The notes beneath the pieces are model-generated. The model was not told where the DNA came from and did not search any database. It worked only from the letters and a program-made list of their open reading frames with translations. Shown here in pieces: positions 51,549-60,459 of a stretch of DNA of 64,000 nucleotides (positions within the stretch are counted from its first letter, which is position 1; every line of letters begins with the position of its first letter). The position numbers and the translations under genes are program-made. The DNA lies in assembly GCA_964389205.1 (NCBI GenBank), contig CAYMDH010000007.1, positions 1 through 64,000 on the forward strand. Direction: 5' to 3'. Origin of the DNA: Leptobacterium sp964389205 (lineage in GTDB: Bacteria; Bacteroidota; Bacteroidia; Flavobacteriales; Flavobacteriaceae).

Positions 51549-52331
51549 TTAACGTAATTTGTTGGTTAAAATAGTGCTTGCTTCCTGGTAAAAATCTTCT
51601 ACAATTTTAGAATTGATAGAAGTGTTAGCAGGAAGTACAGCTCCTTTCCAATTTTCGAAAGCCCAATGCCCTTCTTTTAACGCTGTTAAATTCTTATAAT
51701 CAATAGATTCTTTACCCCATCCATATACATAGAAATAAGGAATTTTGCTTGCAGTAGTATCTGCTATAGCATAGCCCAATCCTAAGCCAACACTCAAGTC
51801 TTTTTTCTCGCTTAAATCAATGAGCATGCCCGTATCAAAATGATGAGGCCATACACGTATTTCAGTTGCATTTACAGATTTTCCATCGGCAATATTTTCT
51901 AAACTTATCTGAGACCAATTTCTATGTTCTATTAAATTAGAAATACATGCTTCTGTCTCTTTATCTAAATCAAGAAATAGATCATGAGGAGTATCTAGAG
52001 TGAAACCTACATCATAATTAAATAAATCTTTCTCGAACCCTAATCTTTCAAGAGAAGTTCTTAACCAAGAATCAATATCATCTTTCTTCAACCCTAAGAC
52101 ATCTAATTCATCTCTGCTATCTTTTGATACAATAGTGAGAAGAAGTTCTTTAAAGTTGAGTTCTATATGTATGCCTTTAACTGTTCTAGAAACGACAGCG
52201 GTTTTTTCTATAGACCAATCAATATTAGATTGACTGTCATCGTCTTCTTTAGGTAAATAGCTATTACTAAAAGCAGCTAGAAATTGAGAGAGATGATGTA
52301 ATTTATTTTGTGTTTGGTTAATAAGTGTCAT
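51549..52331 (-). CDS. conserved protein, DUF5996-like, in ergothioneine operon
   Basis: 260 residues with no signal peptide or membrane segment. A central WPHHFDTGMLIDL motif and the YFYVYGW and HWAFENWKGAVLPAN segments recall DUF5996 proteins, though I name this from memory only. It is the last gene of the egtB-egtD-DUF427 run, 4 bases after the DUF427 gene, so it may have a role linked to ergothioneine or its downstream use. Confidence 0.6.
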   Translation of the reverse strand: MTLINQTQNKLHHLSQFLAAFSNSYLPKEDDDSQSNIDWSIEKTAVVSRTVKGIHIELNFKELLLTIVSKDSRDELDVLGLKKDDIDSWLRTSLERLGFEKDLFNYDVGFTLDTPHDLFLDLDKETEACISNLIEHRNWSQISLENIADGKSVNATEIRVWPHHFDTGMLIDLSEKKDLSVGLGLGYAIADTTASKIPYFYVYGWGKESIDYKNLTALKEGHWAFENWKGAVLPANTSINSKIVEDFYQEASTILTNKLR

Positions 52332-52335
52332 AGCT

Positions 52336-52617
52336 TTACTCTGTAATGATTACACCTTTCCAAAAAGCAACATATCCCTTGATAGATTTTGCTAAATCGC
52401 TTACTTCAGGATAATACCAAGCTGCATCTGCATTTTCTTTTCCATTTACATCTAAGGAATAATATGATGCAAGGCCTTTCCATGGACAATTAGTATGTGT
52501 GTTACTTTCTTTAAAAAATTCTTTATTTATTGAATTAGGCGGAAAATAATGATTGTTTTCTATTATTACAGTTTCATTGCTTTCTGCAATTACTGTGTCA
52601 TTCCAAATTGCTTTCAT
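52336..52617 (-). CDS. DUF427 domain protein
   Basis: 93 residues matching DUF427: a small beta-rich domain with IENNHYFPPNSINKEFF, the conserved CPWKGLASYYSL and AAWYYPEVSDLAKSIKGYVAFW. Function unknown. It lies 5 bases after egtD on the same strand, and the link with ergothioneine genes is a useful clue. Confidence 0.85.
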   Translation of the reverse strand: MKAIWNDTVIAESNETVIIENNHYFPPNSINKEFFKESNTHTNCPWKGLASYYSLDVNGKENADAAWYYPEVSDLAKSIKGYVAFWKGVIITE

Positions 52618-52622
52618 ATCTT

Positions 52623-53591
52623 TTATTTTTTGGTGAAAATATAATTTTTATAATATCCTTTGCTATCTGTAAACTGATGATCTATTTTAAGGCCAGATTC
52701 GCTGGCCAACCATTGAACAATACCGTCATCGTATTTTTGAGAAATTTCAGTATGAATAGTTTCCCAGTTTTCAAAACTCACTTCCAAACCTAGCTTATTA
52801 ATAGTTGCTTTTTGTTCTTTTTTTGAAACTAAAAAACTTTTAGCTGTACCAGTTTCTGGATCATAAACTTCCCAATGCGAAAAATTATCTAGATCAAAAT
52901 TGGCATCCATTTCTTTGTTAATTCTTCGTAAGACATTTTTATTAAAAGCCTCAGTCACACCTGTTTTGTCATTATAAGCATCTAAAATGGTTTGCGGATT
53001 TTTCTTTTGATCAAACCCCATAAACAACAAATCACCATCTACCATAGATTTCTCAATGTCTTTTAGGAAAAGAATCGCTTGAGGATGCAATAAGTTTCCA
53101 ATATTAGACCCCAAAACCATAATCACCTTTTTTCTTTCTTTAAACTCTGATAATCTGCTTAAAACTTCAAAATAAGTGCCTTGTTGTGGATAAACACTAA
53201 CATTAGGTAACTCTTCTTCAAGAGAAGTCTTTAATTCATCTAATACATTTTGACTAATATCAATGGGAAGAAAATTGAAATTGTATTTATGATCATTTAA
53301 ATACTTTAATAAAATCTTTGTTTTTTTTCCATCTCCTGCTCCTAATTCTATAAGATCAAATCCATTTGCTCCTTTAAAAGCATTTGCTATAGCTTCAGTA
53401 TGATTAGACATTACCTCAAACTCACAATTAGTGAGGTAGTATTCAGGTAGGTTCATAATATCTTGAAAAAGTTTGTCTCCTATTTTATCATAAAAGTATT
53501 TGGAAGATAAAAACTTAGGGAAAGCACTCAGTCCTTCATATACTTCTTCTTCGAATTTTGTATCGAAAGAAGTGGTTGTTTCGATTTTCAT
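52623..53591 (-). CDS. egtD: L-histidine N-alpha-methyltransferase EgtD
   Basis: 322 residues. It methylates histidine three times with SAM to give hercynine, the first step to ergothioneine. The SAM motif DLIELGAGDGKKTK lies near residue 80, and the family start SAFPKFLSSKYFYDKIGDKLFQDI is present. It lies 13 bases after egtB; the two form the minimal pathway. Confidence 0.93.
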   Translation of the reverse strand: MKIETTTSFDTKFEEEVYEGLSAFPKFLSSKYFYDKIGDKLFQDIMNLPEYYLTNCEFEVMSNHTEAIANAFKGANGFDLIELGAGDGKKTKILLKYLNDHKYNFNFLPIDISQNVLDELKTSLEEELPNVSVYPQQGTYFEVLSRLSEFKERKKVIMVLGSNIGNLLHPQAILFLKDIEKSMVDGDLLFMGFDQKKNPQTILDAYNDKTGVTEAFNKNVLRRINKEMDANFDLDNFSHWEVYDPETGTAKSFLVSKKEQKATINKLGLEVSFENWETIHTEISQKYDDGIVQWLASESGLKIDHQFTDSKGYYKNYIFTKK

Positions 53592-53604
53592 ATTTATTTG
53601 GTCG

Positions 53605-54771
53605 TTATGATCTGACTAACCTTAATCCGGTAAATTGCCATTGTAAATAAGGGTGGAAAAAGTTTCGATAGGTTGGTCTTGTATGTTTTTTTGAAGTAGC
53701 CACAGAGCCACCTCGTAATACTTTTTGATTTACCATAAATTTTCCATTATACTCTCCTAAAGCTCCATCTGCCTTTTGATAATTTGGGTATGGTGAGTAA
53801 GCACTTTCGGTCCATTCCCATCTTTTCCCCCATTCAAAATACACCTGTGAAACCTCCCATTCAAACTCAGTAGGAAGCCTCAAGCCTTTCCATTGTGCAA
53901 AAGCAAAAGCTTCGTAATAAGAAATATGTGTTAAAGGAGTATTTATGGCTACTTTTTTTAAACCATTCATGGTGTAATGATACCATTCGCCTTCAATCTT
54001 ATGCCAATAAAGGGGGGCTGTTTTTTTCTTTTGATTTACCCAATCCCAAGCTTCAGCATGCCATAAATGAAATGTTTGATACCCTCTTGCTTCAATAAAA
54101 TCAATATACTCAGCATTGGTGACTAATTTGTTCGAAATTTCAAAATCATGTAAAAAAACTTTATGCCTTCCTAATTCATTATCATAACAAAAACCATCAT
54201 TTTTATGGCCAATTTCATAAACACCCTCATTGATAGAAATCCATTCTTGTTGAAAATTTTCAATAGGATTTTCATTAAAATTGTTTGAATATGCTGGTAA
54301 AAGAGGATTGTTTCCTAATATGAATTTAATATCAGTGATTAAAAGTTCTTGATGTTGTTTTTCATGATGAATTCCAATCTCAATAAGATTATATATTTCT
54401 TGAGAAAAATCGCTTTCACGTATAAAATTTTCTAAAGCAGTAGTAACATATTTGCGATATGTATAAACTTTAGATACGCTAGGCCTAGATAAATTTCCTC
54501 TATCTGATCGAACTACTCTTTTGCCAACTGCTTCGTAATAACTGTTAAATACAAAGGCAAAATCTTCATCAAATAATTTGTAATTAGGAGCGTATTCTTT
54601 AAGTATAAATTCTTCAAAAAACCAAGTTGTATGCCCTAAATGCCATTTAGGAGGTGATACATCTACAGTAGGTTGAACAACATAATCTTCAATTTCAAGA
54701 GAACTGCATATTTCTTCGGTATCTTTTCTGGTTTGAAGAAAAAAGTCCAATATGGTATCTGTGATAATCAT
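53605..54771 (-). CDS. egtB: ergothioneine biosynthesis protein EgtB
   Basis: 388 residues. The N-terminal DinB-like domain carries the iron ligands: H47 region (WHLGHTTWFFE) and H136-x3-H140 (HHEKQHQE). The C-terminal half is a formylglycine-generating-enzyme-like (sulfatase-modifying) domain with FEISNKLVTNAEYIDFI, LPTEFEWEVS and FTGLRLVRS. It joins a sulfur donor to hercynine with oxygen. No egtC or egtE is nearby, so a cysteine-using variant and other genes may complete the pathway. Confidence 0.93.
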   Translation of the reverse strand: MIITDTILDFFLQTRKDTEEICSSLEIEDYVVQPTVDVSPPKWHLGHTTWFFEEFILKEYAPNYKLFDEDFAFVFNSYYEAVGKRVVRSDRGNLSRPSVSKVYTYRKYVTTALENFIRESDFSQEIYNLIEIGIHHEKQHQELLITDIKFILGNNPLLPAYSNNFNENPIENFQQEWISINEGVYEIGHKNDGFCYDNELGRHKVFLHDFEISNKLVTNAEYIDFIEARGYQTFHLWHAEAWDWVNQKKKTAPLYWHKIEGEWYHYTMNGLKKVAINTPLTHISYYEAFAFAQWKGLRLPTEFEWEVSQVYFEWGKRWEWTESAYSPYPNYQKADGALGEYNGKFMVNQKVLRGGSVATSKKHTRPTYRNFFHPYLQWQFTGLRLVRS

Positions 54772-54892
54772 TTTTAATTTATGCAGTGAATTAATGTTAA
54801 AGGTACATATTTTAAATAAAATGGGTGCCAGGATATTGTTAAGATGGCGTTAAAGAGAAGATAACAAAGATGTCTAAGGAATTGAAGTTTTA

Positions 54893-55327
54893 TTAAAGCT
54901 TAAAATTAATGGGGTATGCAAAAGTTGCATCTATAGGAGCTCCTTCTAATTGAGCAGGAATAGCTTTTGGTAATAGTTTAAATATTCGAATGGCTTCTTT
55001 TTCAAAGATTTTATGTGTAGCTTTTATTTTATTAATTACAATCACTCCCTCTTTATTAATAATAAAAGAAACCAAAGCTCTGCCTTCTAGCTTTTTCTTT
55101 TTGGCTTTTTTAGGGTATCGAAAGTTTTTTATTACATGTTCATTAATTTTGACTTGAAAACATTTTCGACTTCCTCTTTGTGGGATATTTTCACAGCCAG
55201 GAAGTACAGGAGCAGTATCAAATACAACAATTTTCTTCGAATTGTTTTTTTTATCATTTGTGTTCTGAGCATTTAACGATGTACAAACTATGAAAAACAG
55301 AAAACAGAAAAGAATTGTTTTAAACAT
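54893..55327 (-). CDS. TonB-like C-terminal domain protein, secreted
   Basis: 144 residues. A signal peptide (MFKTILFCFLFFIVCTSLNAQ) is followed by a short Lys-rich linker, then a TonB C-terminal fold: GCENIPQRGSRKCFQVKINEHV, ALVSFIINKEGVIVINKIKATH and AIRIFKLLPKAIPAQLEG. It lacks a TonB membrane anchor, so it is probably a periplasmic TonB-domain protein rather than an energy transducer. It lies 12 bases after thyA. Confidence 0.8.
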   Translation of the reverse strand: MFKTILFCFLFFIVCTSLNAQNTNDKKNNSKKIVVFDTAPVLPGCENIPQRGSRKCFQVKINEHVIKNFRYPKKAKKKKLEGRALVSFIINKEGVIVINKIKATHKIFEKEAIRIFKLLPKAIPAQLEGAPIDATFAYPINFKL

Positions 55328-55339
55328 TACATTAAAAAT

Positions 55340-56164
55340 TTAGATGGCTACGACGCCTTTTATATGTGGATGTGGATCATAATCAACTAAAGTGAAATCA
55401 TCAAAGGTAAAGTCAAAAATATTTTTTATTTCTGGATTTAGAATCATTTTTGGAAGCGGTCGAGGTTCTCTGGATAACTGAAGGGCCACTTGTTCAAAAT
55501 GATTGCTGTATATATGAGCATCTCCAAATGTATGTATAAACTCTCCTGCTTTATAACCACAAGCTTGTGCAATCATCATAGTAAATAAGGCATAAGAAGC
55601 TATATTAAAAGGAACTCCTAAAAAGATATCTGCACTTCTTTGATACAATTGACATGACAACTTTCCATTGGCAACATAAAACTGAAAAAATGCATGGCAA
55701 GGTGGTAAAGCAGCTTTCCCATTGGCAACATTTTTAGAAAAAGAAACAGAAGTATCTGGCAATACGCTGGGATTCCAGGCAGAAACCAACATTCTTCTGC
55801 TGTTCGGGTTATTTTTTAAAGTTTCAATAACCTCTTTTATTTGATCAATTTCATCGCCGTTCCAATTTCTCCATTGATATCCATACACAGGTCCAAGATC
55901 TCCATTCTCATCAGCCCATTCATTCCATATACGAACACCATTATCCTGTAAATATTGAATGTTAGTATCTCCTTTTAAAAACCAGAGTAATTCATGAACA
56001 ATAGATTTTAAATGCAATTTCTTGGTAGTAACCATAGGAAATCCTTCACTTAAATCAAATCGCATCTGATACCCAAAAACACTTAAGGTTCCTGTTCCTG
56101 TTCGATCTTCTTTTTGATTTCCATTTTCCAAAACATGCTTTAAAAGCTCGTGATATTGCTTCAT
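55340..56164 (-). CDS. thyA: thymidylate synthase
   Basis: 274 residues. The folate-dependent enzyme that makes dTMP from dUMP; catalytic cysteine in ALPPCHAFFQFYV, dUMP-binding RSADIFLGVPFNIASYA, and the start MKQYHELLKHVLENGNQKEDRTGTGT are typical. It lies 94 bases after the nucleoside transporter gene, so salvage and synthesis of thymidine are near each other. Confidence 0.97.
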   Translation of the reverse strand: MKQYHELLKHVLENGNQKEDRTGTGTLSVFGYQMRFDLSEGFPMVTTKKLHLKSIVHELLWFLKGDTNIQYLQDNGVRIWNEWADENGDLGPVYGYQWRNWNGDEIDQIKEVIETLKNNPNSRRMLVSAWNPSVLPDTSVSFSKNVANGKAALPPCHAFFQFYVANGKLSCQLYQRSADIFLGVPFNIASYALFTMMIAQACGYKAGEFIHTFGDAHIYSNHFEQVALQLSREPRPLPKMILNPEIKNIFDFTFDDFTLVDYDPHPHIKGVVAI

Positions 56165-56258
56165 TAGTAATGATCATTTAATTGTGTAAGCAAAATAGAA
56201 AAAAAGGAAGGTATTAGTGATGGAAATACTATTTATTTATCAAAATGTTATTAACGCT

Positions 56259-57665
56259 TTAGCCTAGAATCATTCCTGCGATAGTTGCAGATAAAAGAGA
56301 GGCAAGTGTGCCACCCAAAACAGCTTTTAATCCAAATTGAGAAAGGGTTTTTCGTTGTCCAGGTGCTAAAGATCCGATACCGCCTATTTGTATGCCAATA
56401 GATGCAAAATTTGCAAAACCACAAAGCATATAGGTAGCCATAATGATTGATTTATTATAGGTGAAATGTAAGGCGTTTGCAGGGTTTTTAAGTTCAGCCA
56501 ATTGTATGTAACCAACAAATTCACTAGCCGCTAATTTAATACCTAAAAGCTGCCCCATTAAAGCCATATCTTCTTTAGCAACACCCATAAGCCACATAAA
56601 AGGAGCAAATATATACCCTAAAAGAAATTCTAGTGATAAACTATTATATGGAGTACTATTTGATATCCAATTATTTAAACCTCCAATATAACCGATTTTA
56701 GAAAATCCAAAATTGATCATTGCTATAAAGGCAATAAAAACAAGAAGCATGGCACCAACATTGGCAGCAAGTTTAAGACCTTCTGTGGTACCATTTGATA
56801 TAGCATCTAGAATATTAGAGCCTATTTTATTAGAAGATACTTTTACGTCAGTATTAATTTTTGCTTGTTGTGGATATAAAATTTTAGAAATTATAATTGC
56901 ACCTGGCGCGGCCATTACAGAAGCGGCAAGTAAATGCTTTGCAAAGACTAATTTAAGAGCCTCATCATTGCCTCCTAAGAAGCCTATGTAAGCAGCTAAA
57001 ACGCCCCCAGCAACAGTGGCCATACCTCCAATCATAACTAACAAGATTTCAGATTTAGTCATTTGTTCTAAATATGCTTTTATCATTAGCGGAGCTTCCG
57101 TCTGTCCTAAGAAAATATTTCCTGCAACTGACAGGCTTTCAGCACCTGAGATTCCAAGAAGTTTAGTCAACGCCCATGCAAGACCCTTTACAACTATTTG
57201 AATAATACCTAAATAGAATAATACAGAAGTTAGCGCAGAGAAAAATATAATAGTTGGCAATACTTGAAATAAAAAAATAAACCCATAAGTGTCTACATCC
57301 ATCATTCCACCAAGTAGAAATTCGCTACCAGCTTGAGTGAATTCTAAAATTTCTATAAAACGTTGACCAATAAATTCAAAAACTTTTTGAACAAAAGGTA
57401 CTTTTAATACTCCTATAGCTAGTAACAGTTGAGCCCCTAGCCCCAATCCTACTGTTTTCCAATTAATAGCTTTTCGATTATTGCTAAATAAAAAAGAAAT
57501 TAAAATTAAAACAACCATGCCTAAAACTCCTCTCATTAAACTGTTTATAGAGAATCCTTGACTAGGGATTATTTGAGATAAATTTGAAGTGTTTTCAATT
57601 TCTTGTGCAGAAATACTTGTTGAAATAAATAATGCTATGAAAAGGCAAAAAAATATTTTTTTCAT
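56259..57665 (-). CDS. CNT family nucleoside transporter (NupC-like)
   Basis: 468 residues from the ATG at 57665; an upstream ATG at 57701 would overlap the DUF151 gene by 29 bases. A leading hydrophobic stretch (MKKIFFCLFIALFISTSISAQ) looks like a signal peptide, then about ten membrane segments. The motifs GLGLGAQLLLAIGVLKVP, IFLGQTEAPLMIKAYLEQMTKSE and YMLCGFANFASIGIQIGGIG are typical of concentrative Na+- or H+-coupled nucleoside uptake. Located 7 bases after the DUF151 gene. Confidence 0.9.
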   Translation of the reverse strand: MKKIFFCLFIALFISTSISAQEIENTSNLSQIIPSQGFSINSLMRGVLGMVVLILISFLFSNNRKAINWKTVGLGLGAQLLLAIGVLKVPFVQKVFEFIGQRFIEILEFTQAGSEFLLGGMMDVDTYGFIFLFQVLPTIIFFSALTSVLFYLGIIQIVVKGLAWALTKLLGISGAESLSVAGNIFLGQTEAPLMIKAYLEQMTKSEILLVMIGGMATVAGGVLAAYIGFLGGNDEALKLVFAKHLLAASVMAAPGAIIISKILYPQQAKINTDVKVSSNKIGSNILDAISNGTTEGLKLAANVGAMLLVFIAFIAMINFGFSKIGYIGGLNNWISNSTPYNSLSLEFLLGYIFAPFMWLMGVAKEDMALMGQLLGIKLAASEFVGYIQLAELKNPANALHFTYNKSIIMATYMLCGFANFASIGIQIGGIGSLAPGQRKTLSQFGLKAVLGGTLASLLSATIAGMILG

Positions 57666-57672
57666 ACAAGAT

Positions 57673-58308
57673 TTATTTCGTTTCTCTTTTTGAAATTTCA
57701 TCTCTTATTTTTGCTGCTTTTTCATAATCTTCATTAGCTACAGCACCATCTAGCATAGTATGTAATTCTTGTAGAGAGTATGATTTATAACTTTCTGAGG
57801 GAGTAGATTTGAGAATGTCAGAACCCTCAGCCTCAGCCAAAATTTCATCAACAACAATAGTTTCATCTTTATTTTCATCCTCATCTTTAGAAGAAAACTT
57901 AAGAAAAATCCCTGCCTTGTCTAAAATAGTCTTGTATGTAAAAATAGGAGCATCAAATCGTAATGCCAAAGCAATGGCATCACTGGTTCTTGCATCTATA
58001 ATCTCTTCTATCTTATCACGTTCACAAATAATACTGGAATAGAAAACACCGTCTACGAGTTTGTGAATAATAACTTGCTTAACAATGATTCCGAAACAAT
58101 CAGAAAAATTTTTGAATAAATCGTGGGTAAGAGGTCTGGGTGGTTTTATTTCTTTTTCTAAAGCAATAGCTATAGATTGTGCCTCAAAAGCACCAATTAC
58201 TATGGGTAATTTTCGTTCACCATCTACCTCATTCAAAATGAGAGCATATGCCCCATTCTGAGTTTGACTATAGGAAATTCCTTTTATATTTAATCTAACC
58301 AAGCTCAT
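57673..58308 (-). CDS. bifunctional nuclease family protein (DUF151 plus UVR motif)
   Basis: 211 residues. The first 150 residues are a DUF151 domain (LPIVIGAFEAQSIAIALEKEIKPPRPLTHDLF, IDARTSDAIALALRFDAPIF), reported as a nuclease in plants and bacteria. The C-terminal 35 residues (LDGAVANEDYEKAAKIRDEISKR) form a UVR motif as in UvrB/UvrC. It is followed by nupC and then thyA on the same strand. Confidence 0.87.
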   Translation of the reverse strand: MSLVRLNIKGISYSQTQNGAYALILNEVDGERKLPIVIGAFEAQSIAIALEKEIKPPRPLTHDLFKNFSDCFGIIVKQVIIHKLVDGVFYSSIICERDKIEEIIDARTSDAIALALRFDAPIFTYKTILDKAGIFLKFSSKDEDENKDETIVVDEILAEAEGSDILKSTPSESYKSYSLQELHTMLDGAVANEDYEKAAKIRDEISKRETK

Positions 58309-58314
58309 AAAATA

Positions 58315-58370
58315 TATAAAAAATATGGGCTATCTAATGTTGGCGTATTCTAACATTAGATAGCCCATAA
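58315..58370 (-). terminator. strong terminator after etfA
   Basis: 18-bp perfect stem TATGGGCTATCTAATGTT (58324-58341) and its complement (58352-58369) with a 10-base loop, followed on the minus strand by six T. It ends the etfB-etfA transcript. Confidence 0.85.
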
Positions 58371-58391
58371 TAGGGCACAATTTAACAAAAA

Positions 58392-59360
58392 TTATGCGTT
58401 TTGAGCCTTAAAATCTTTTAATTTTTCTATCAGTTGAGGAACTACTTCAAAAGCATCTCCAACAACTCCGTAATCTGCAGCTTTAAAGAATGGTGCTTCA
58501 GCATCATTATTGATAACTACCTTTACTTTAGATGAGTTGATTCCAGCCAAATGTTGAATGGCACCTGAAATTCCTATAGCTATATATAGATTAGAAGCAA
58601 CTGGTTTTCCTGTTTGCCCAACATGTTCTCCGTGAGGCCTCCATCCAAGGTCGGAAACTGGTTTTGAACAAGCGGTTGCGGCTCCCAAAGTTGACGCTAA
58701 CTCTTCAATCATCCCCCAATTTTCTGGTCCCTTTAACCCTCTACCAGCAGAAACAACTATCTCTGCATCGGCAATAGTTACCGTGCCAGCTGCTTTATCT
58801 ACAGCAGTTACTTTGGTAGAGAAATTAGTGTCATTTAACTCTGGTGCAAATGCTTCTTCAGTTGCAGCAGCACTAGTTTCTTTAATTCCAAAAGAATTCT
58901 TAGAAAGACCTATAAGTTTAATATCAGTACTTATTTCAGTGATATTAAATGCTTTATTTGTAAAGGCAGTTCTTTTCACTTGAAAAGGAGTAATACTTTC
59001 AGGTAGTGCAACTACATTAGATGCATATCCAGCATTTAAATTTACAGCTAATAAAGGTGCTATAAATTTACTATCGGCACTTGAACTGATAATAACAGAA
59101 GTAGCGCTTTCTTTTTCAACAGCTTGTTTTATTGCATTAGCGTACGCTTTTGCATTAAAATCTTTTAATTGATCATTATTAATGTTTAAAACTTTATCAA
59201 CTCCATAAGAAGCCAGTTCATTTACGTTTTCAGCATTAATAGCTAATGCTGTTACAGAAGTACCAACTTTATTGGCTAACTCTCTGGCATAAGAAGCTAC
59301 TTCAAATGCAGTTTTCTTAAATTTTCCGTTTTCAGATTCAGTATATACTAAGACAGACAT
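58392..59360 (-). CDS. etfA: electron transfer flavoprotein alpha subunit
   Basis: 322 residues. The C-terminal FAD-binding region is clear: VSAGRGLKGPENWGMIEELA, GATACSKPVSDLGWRPHGEHVGQTGKPVASNLYIAIGISGAIQHLAGI and INNDAEAPFFKAADYGVVGD. It takes electrons from acyl-CoA dehydrogenases and passes them to ETF-quinone oxidoreductase. It lies 25 bases after etfB. Confidence 0.96.
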   Translation of the reverse strand: MSVLVYTESENGKFKKTAFEVASYARELANKVGTSVTALAINAENVNELASYGVDKVLNINNDQLKDFNAKAYANAIKQAVEKESATSVIISSSADSKFIAPLLAVNLNAGYASNVVALPESITPFQVKRTAFTNKAFNITEISTDIKLIGLSKNSFGIKETSAAATEEAFAPELNDTNFSTKVTAVDKAAGTVTIADAEIVVSAGRGLKGPENWGMIEELASTLGAATACSKPVSDLGWRPHGEHVGQTGKPVASNLYIAIGISGAIQHLAGINSSKVKVVINNDAEAPFFKAADYGVVGDAFEVVPQLIEKLKDFKAQNA

Positions 59361-59385
59361 TGTTTACTTTTTTTAGTTCAATTTT

Positions 59386-60132
59386 TTAGATGACTTTAGC
59401 TTCTTTGTGAAGTAATTCAATAAGTTCATCTAGATTATCTGGAGAAACTAACTTTACAGCTCCTTTAGGTACTGGTTTCTCAAATTTAACAGCAGTAGTT
59501 TCTGCAGTAGCATCTGTAGCATCTATAACGGTAAGTTTCTTTTTTCTTGCCATCATGATACCTCTCATATTTGGTATTCTAAGGTCACTCTCTTCTACCA
59601 ATCCTTTTTGTCCTCCAACAACAGCTGGTAATGAAGTTTCTATTGTTTCTTTTCCTCCGTCAATTTCTCTAGCGGCAGTAATATTATTACCATCTACCTC
59701 AAGACTGATGCACGTATTTATAAAATTAGCATCTATTAGCGCTGCTAACATACCAGGTACCATACCTCCGTTGTAGTCAATAGATTCTCTACCTGCAATT
59801 ATCAGGTCGTAATTTCCTTCTTTTGCAACTGCAGCTAATTGTTTTGCTACATAAGCTCCATCTGTAGCTTCGGTATTTACACGTATAGCTTCATCTGCTC
59901 CAATAGCTAATGCTTTTCTCAGTGTAGGTTCTGTTTCTGCCCCTCCAACATTTACAACTGTTACGCTAGCCCCTTGCTTTTCTTTAAACCACATAGCTCT
60001 AGTTAAGCCAAATTCATCATTTGGATTAATTACAAATTGCACACCATTAGTGTCAAATTTGGTATCTCCATCTGTGAAGTTGATTTTAGAGGTAGTGTCC
60101 GGAACATGGCTTATACACACTAATATTTTCAT
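59386..60132 (-). CDS. etfB: electron transfer flavoprotein beta subunit
   Basis: 248 residues. Motifs KILVCISHVPDTTSKINF, NPNDEFGLTRAMWFKE, DLIIAGRESIDYNGGMVPGMLAALI and the AMP-binding LPAVVGGQKGLVEESDLRIPNMRGIMMARKK match ETF beta. First gene of the pair; a 26-bp palindrome lies about 61-86 bases before its start. Confidence 0.96.
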   Translation of the reverse strand: MKILVCISHVPDTTSKINFTDGDTKFDTNGVQFVINPNDEFGLTRAMWFKEKQGASVTVVNVGGAETEPTLRKALAIGADEAIRVNTEATDGAYVAKQLAAVAKEGNYDLIIAGRESIDYNGGMVPGMLAALIDANFINTCISLEVDGNNITAAREIDGGKETIETSLPAVVGGQKGLVEESDLRIPNMRGIMMARKKKLTVIDATDATAETTAVKFEKPVPKGAVKLVSPDNLDELIELLHKEAKVI

Positions 60133-60459
60133 TTTATGATCTTTTATTTTTGTTTGAGTATTATGTCGGCGAAGATACAGATAATTTACAAAAAAATACT
60201 ATGCATGCATAGTATTTTATTTTTGATTTACAATAAATAACGCAATATTGATAACTTAAATATATGATTTCAATTATTTATTAAGAGAAATTATATTCAA
60301 AATAGAATAGTGTAGATGTAAAATGATATTGTTCATGAAAAGAAGATTTTTTATTTTTGGAATGTGTTTCCTAAAAGCATCAATGAATTGTTAGAATTTA
60401 ATTATTACTTTTGCTTTTTGACTATAGAAAATAACTAATTGTTGATATAAAATATTTAC
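60133..60459. other. intergenic between etfB and pdhB, divergent promoters
   Basis: 327 bases without a gene. It holds the palindrome at 60193-60218 and, on the plus strand, a TACTTTTG element at 60406-60413 that may be the pdhB -7 box. No other coding frame is supported. Confidence 0.55.
60193..60218. promoter_or_regulatory. 26-bp perfect palindrome, candidate operator
   Basis: The centre reads TACTATGCATGCATAGTA and the symmetry continues four A/T pairs further on each side. It lies 61 bases upstream of etfB. It has no loop and no T-run beyond four, so a protein-binding operator is more likely than a terminator. Confidence 0.55.
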
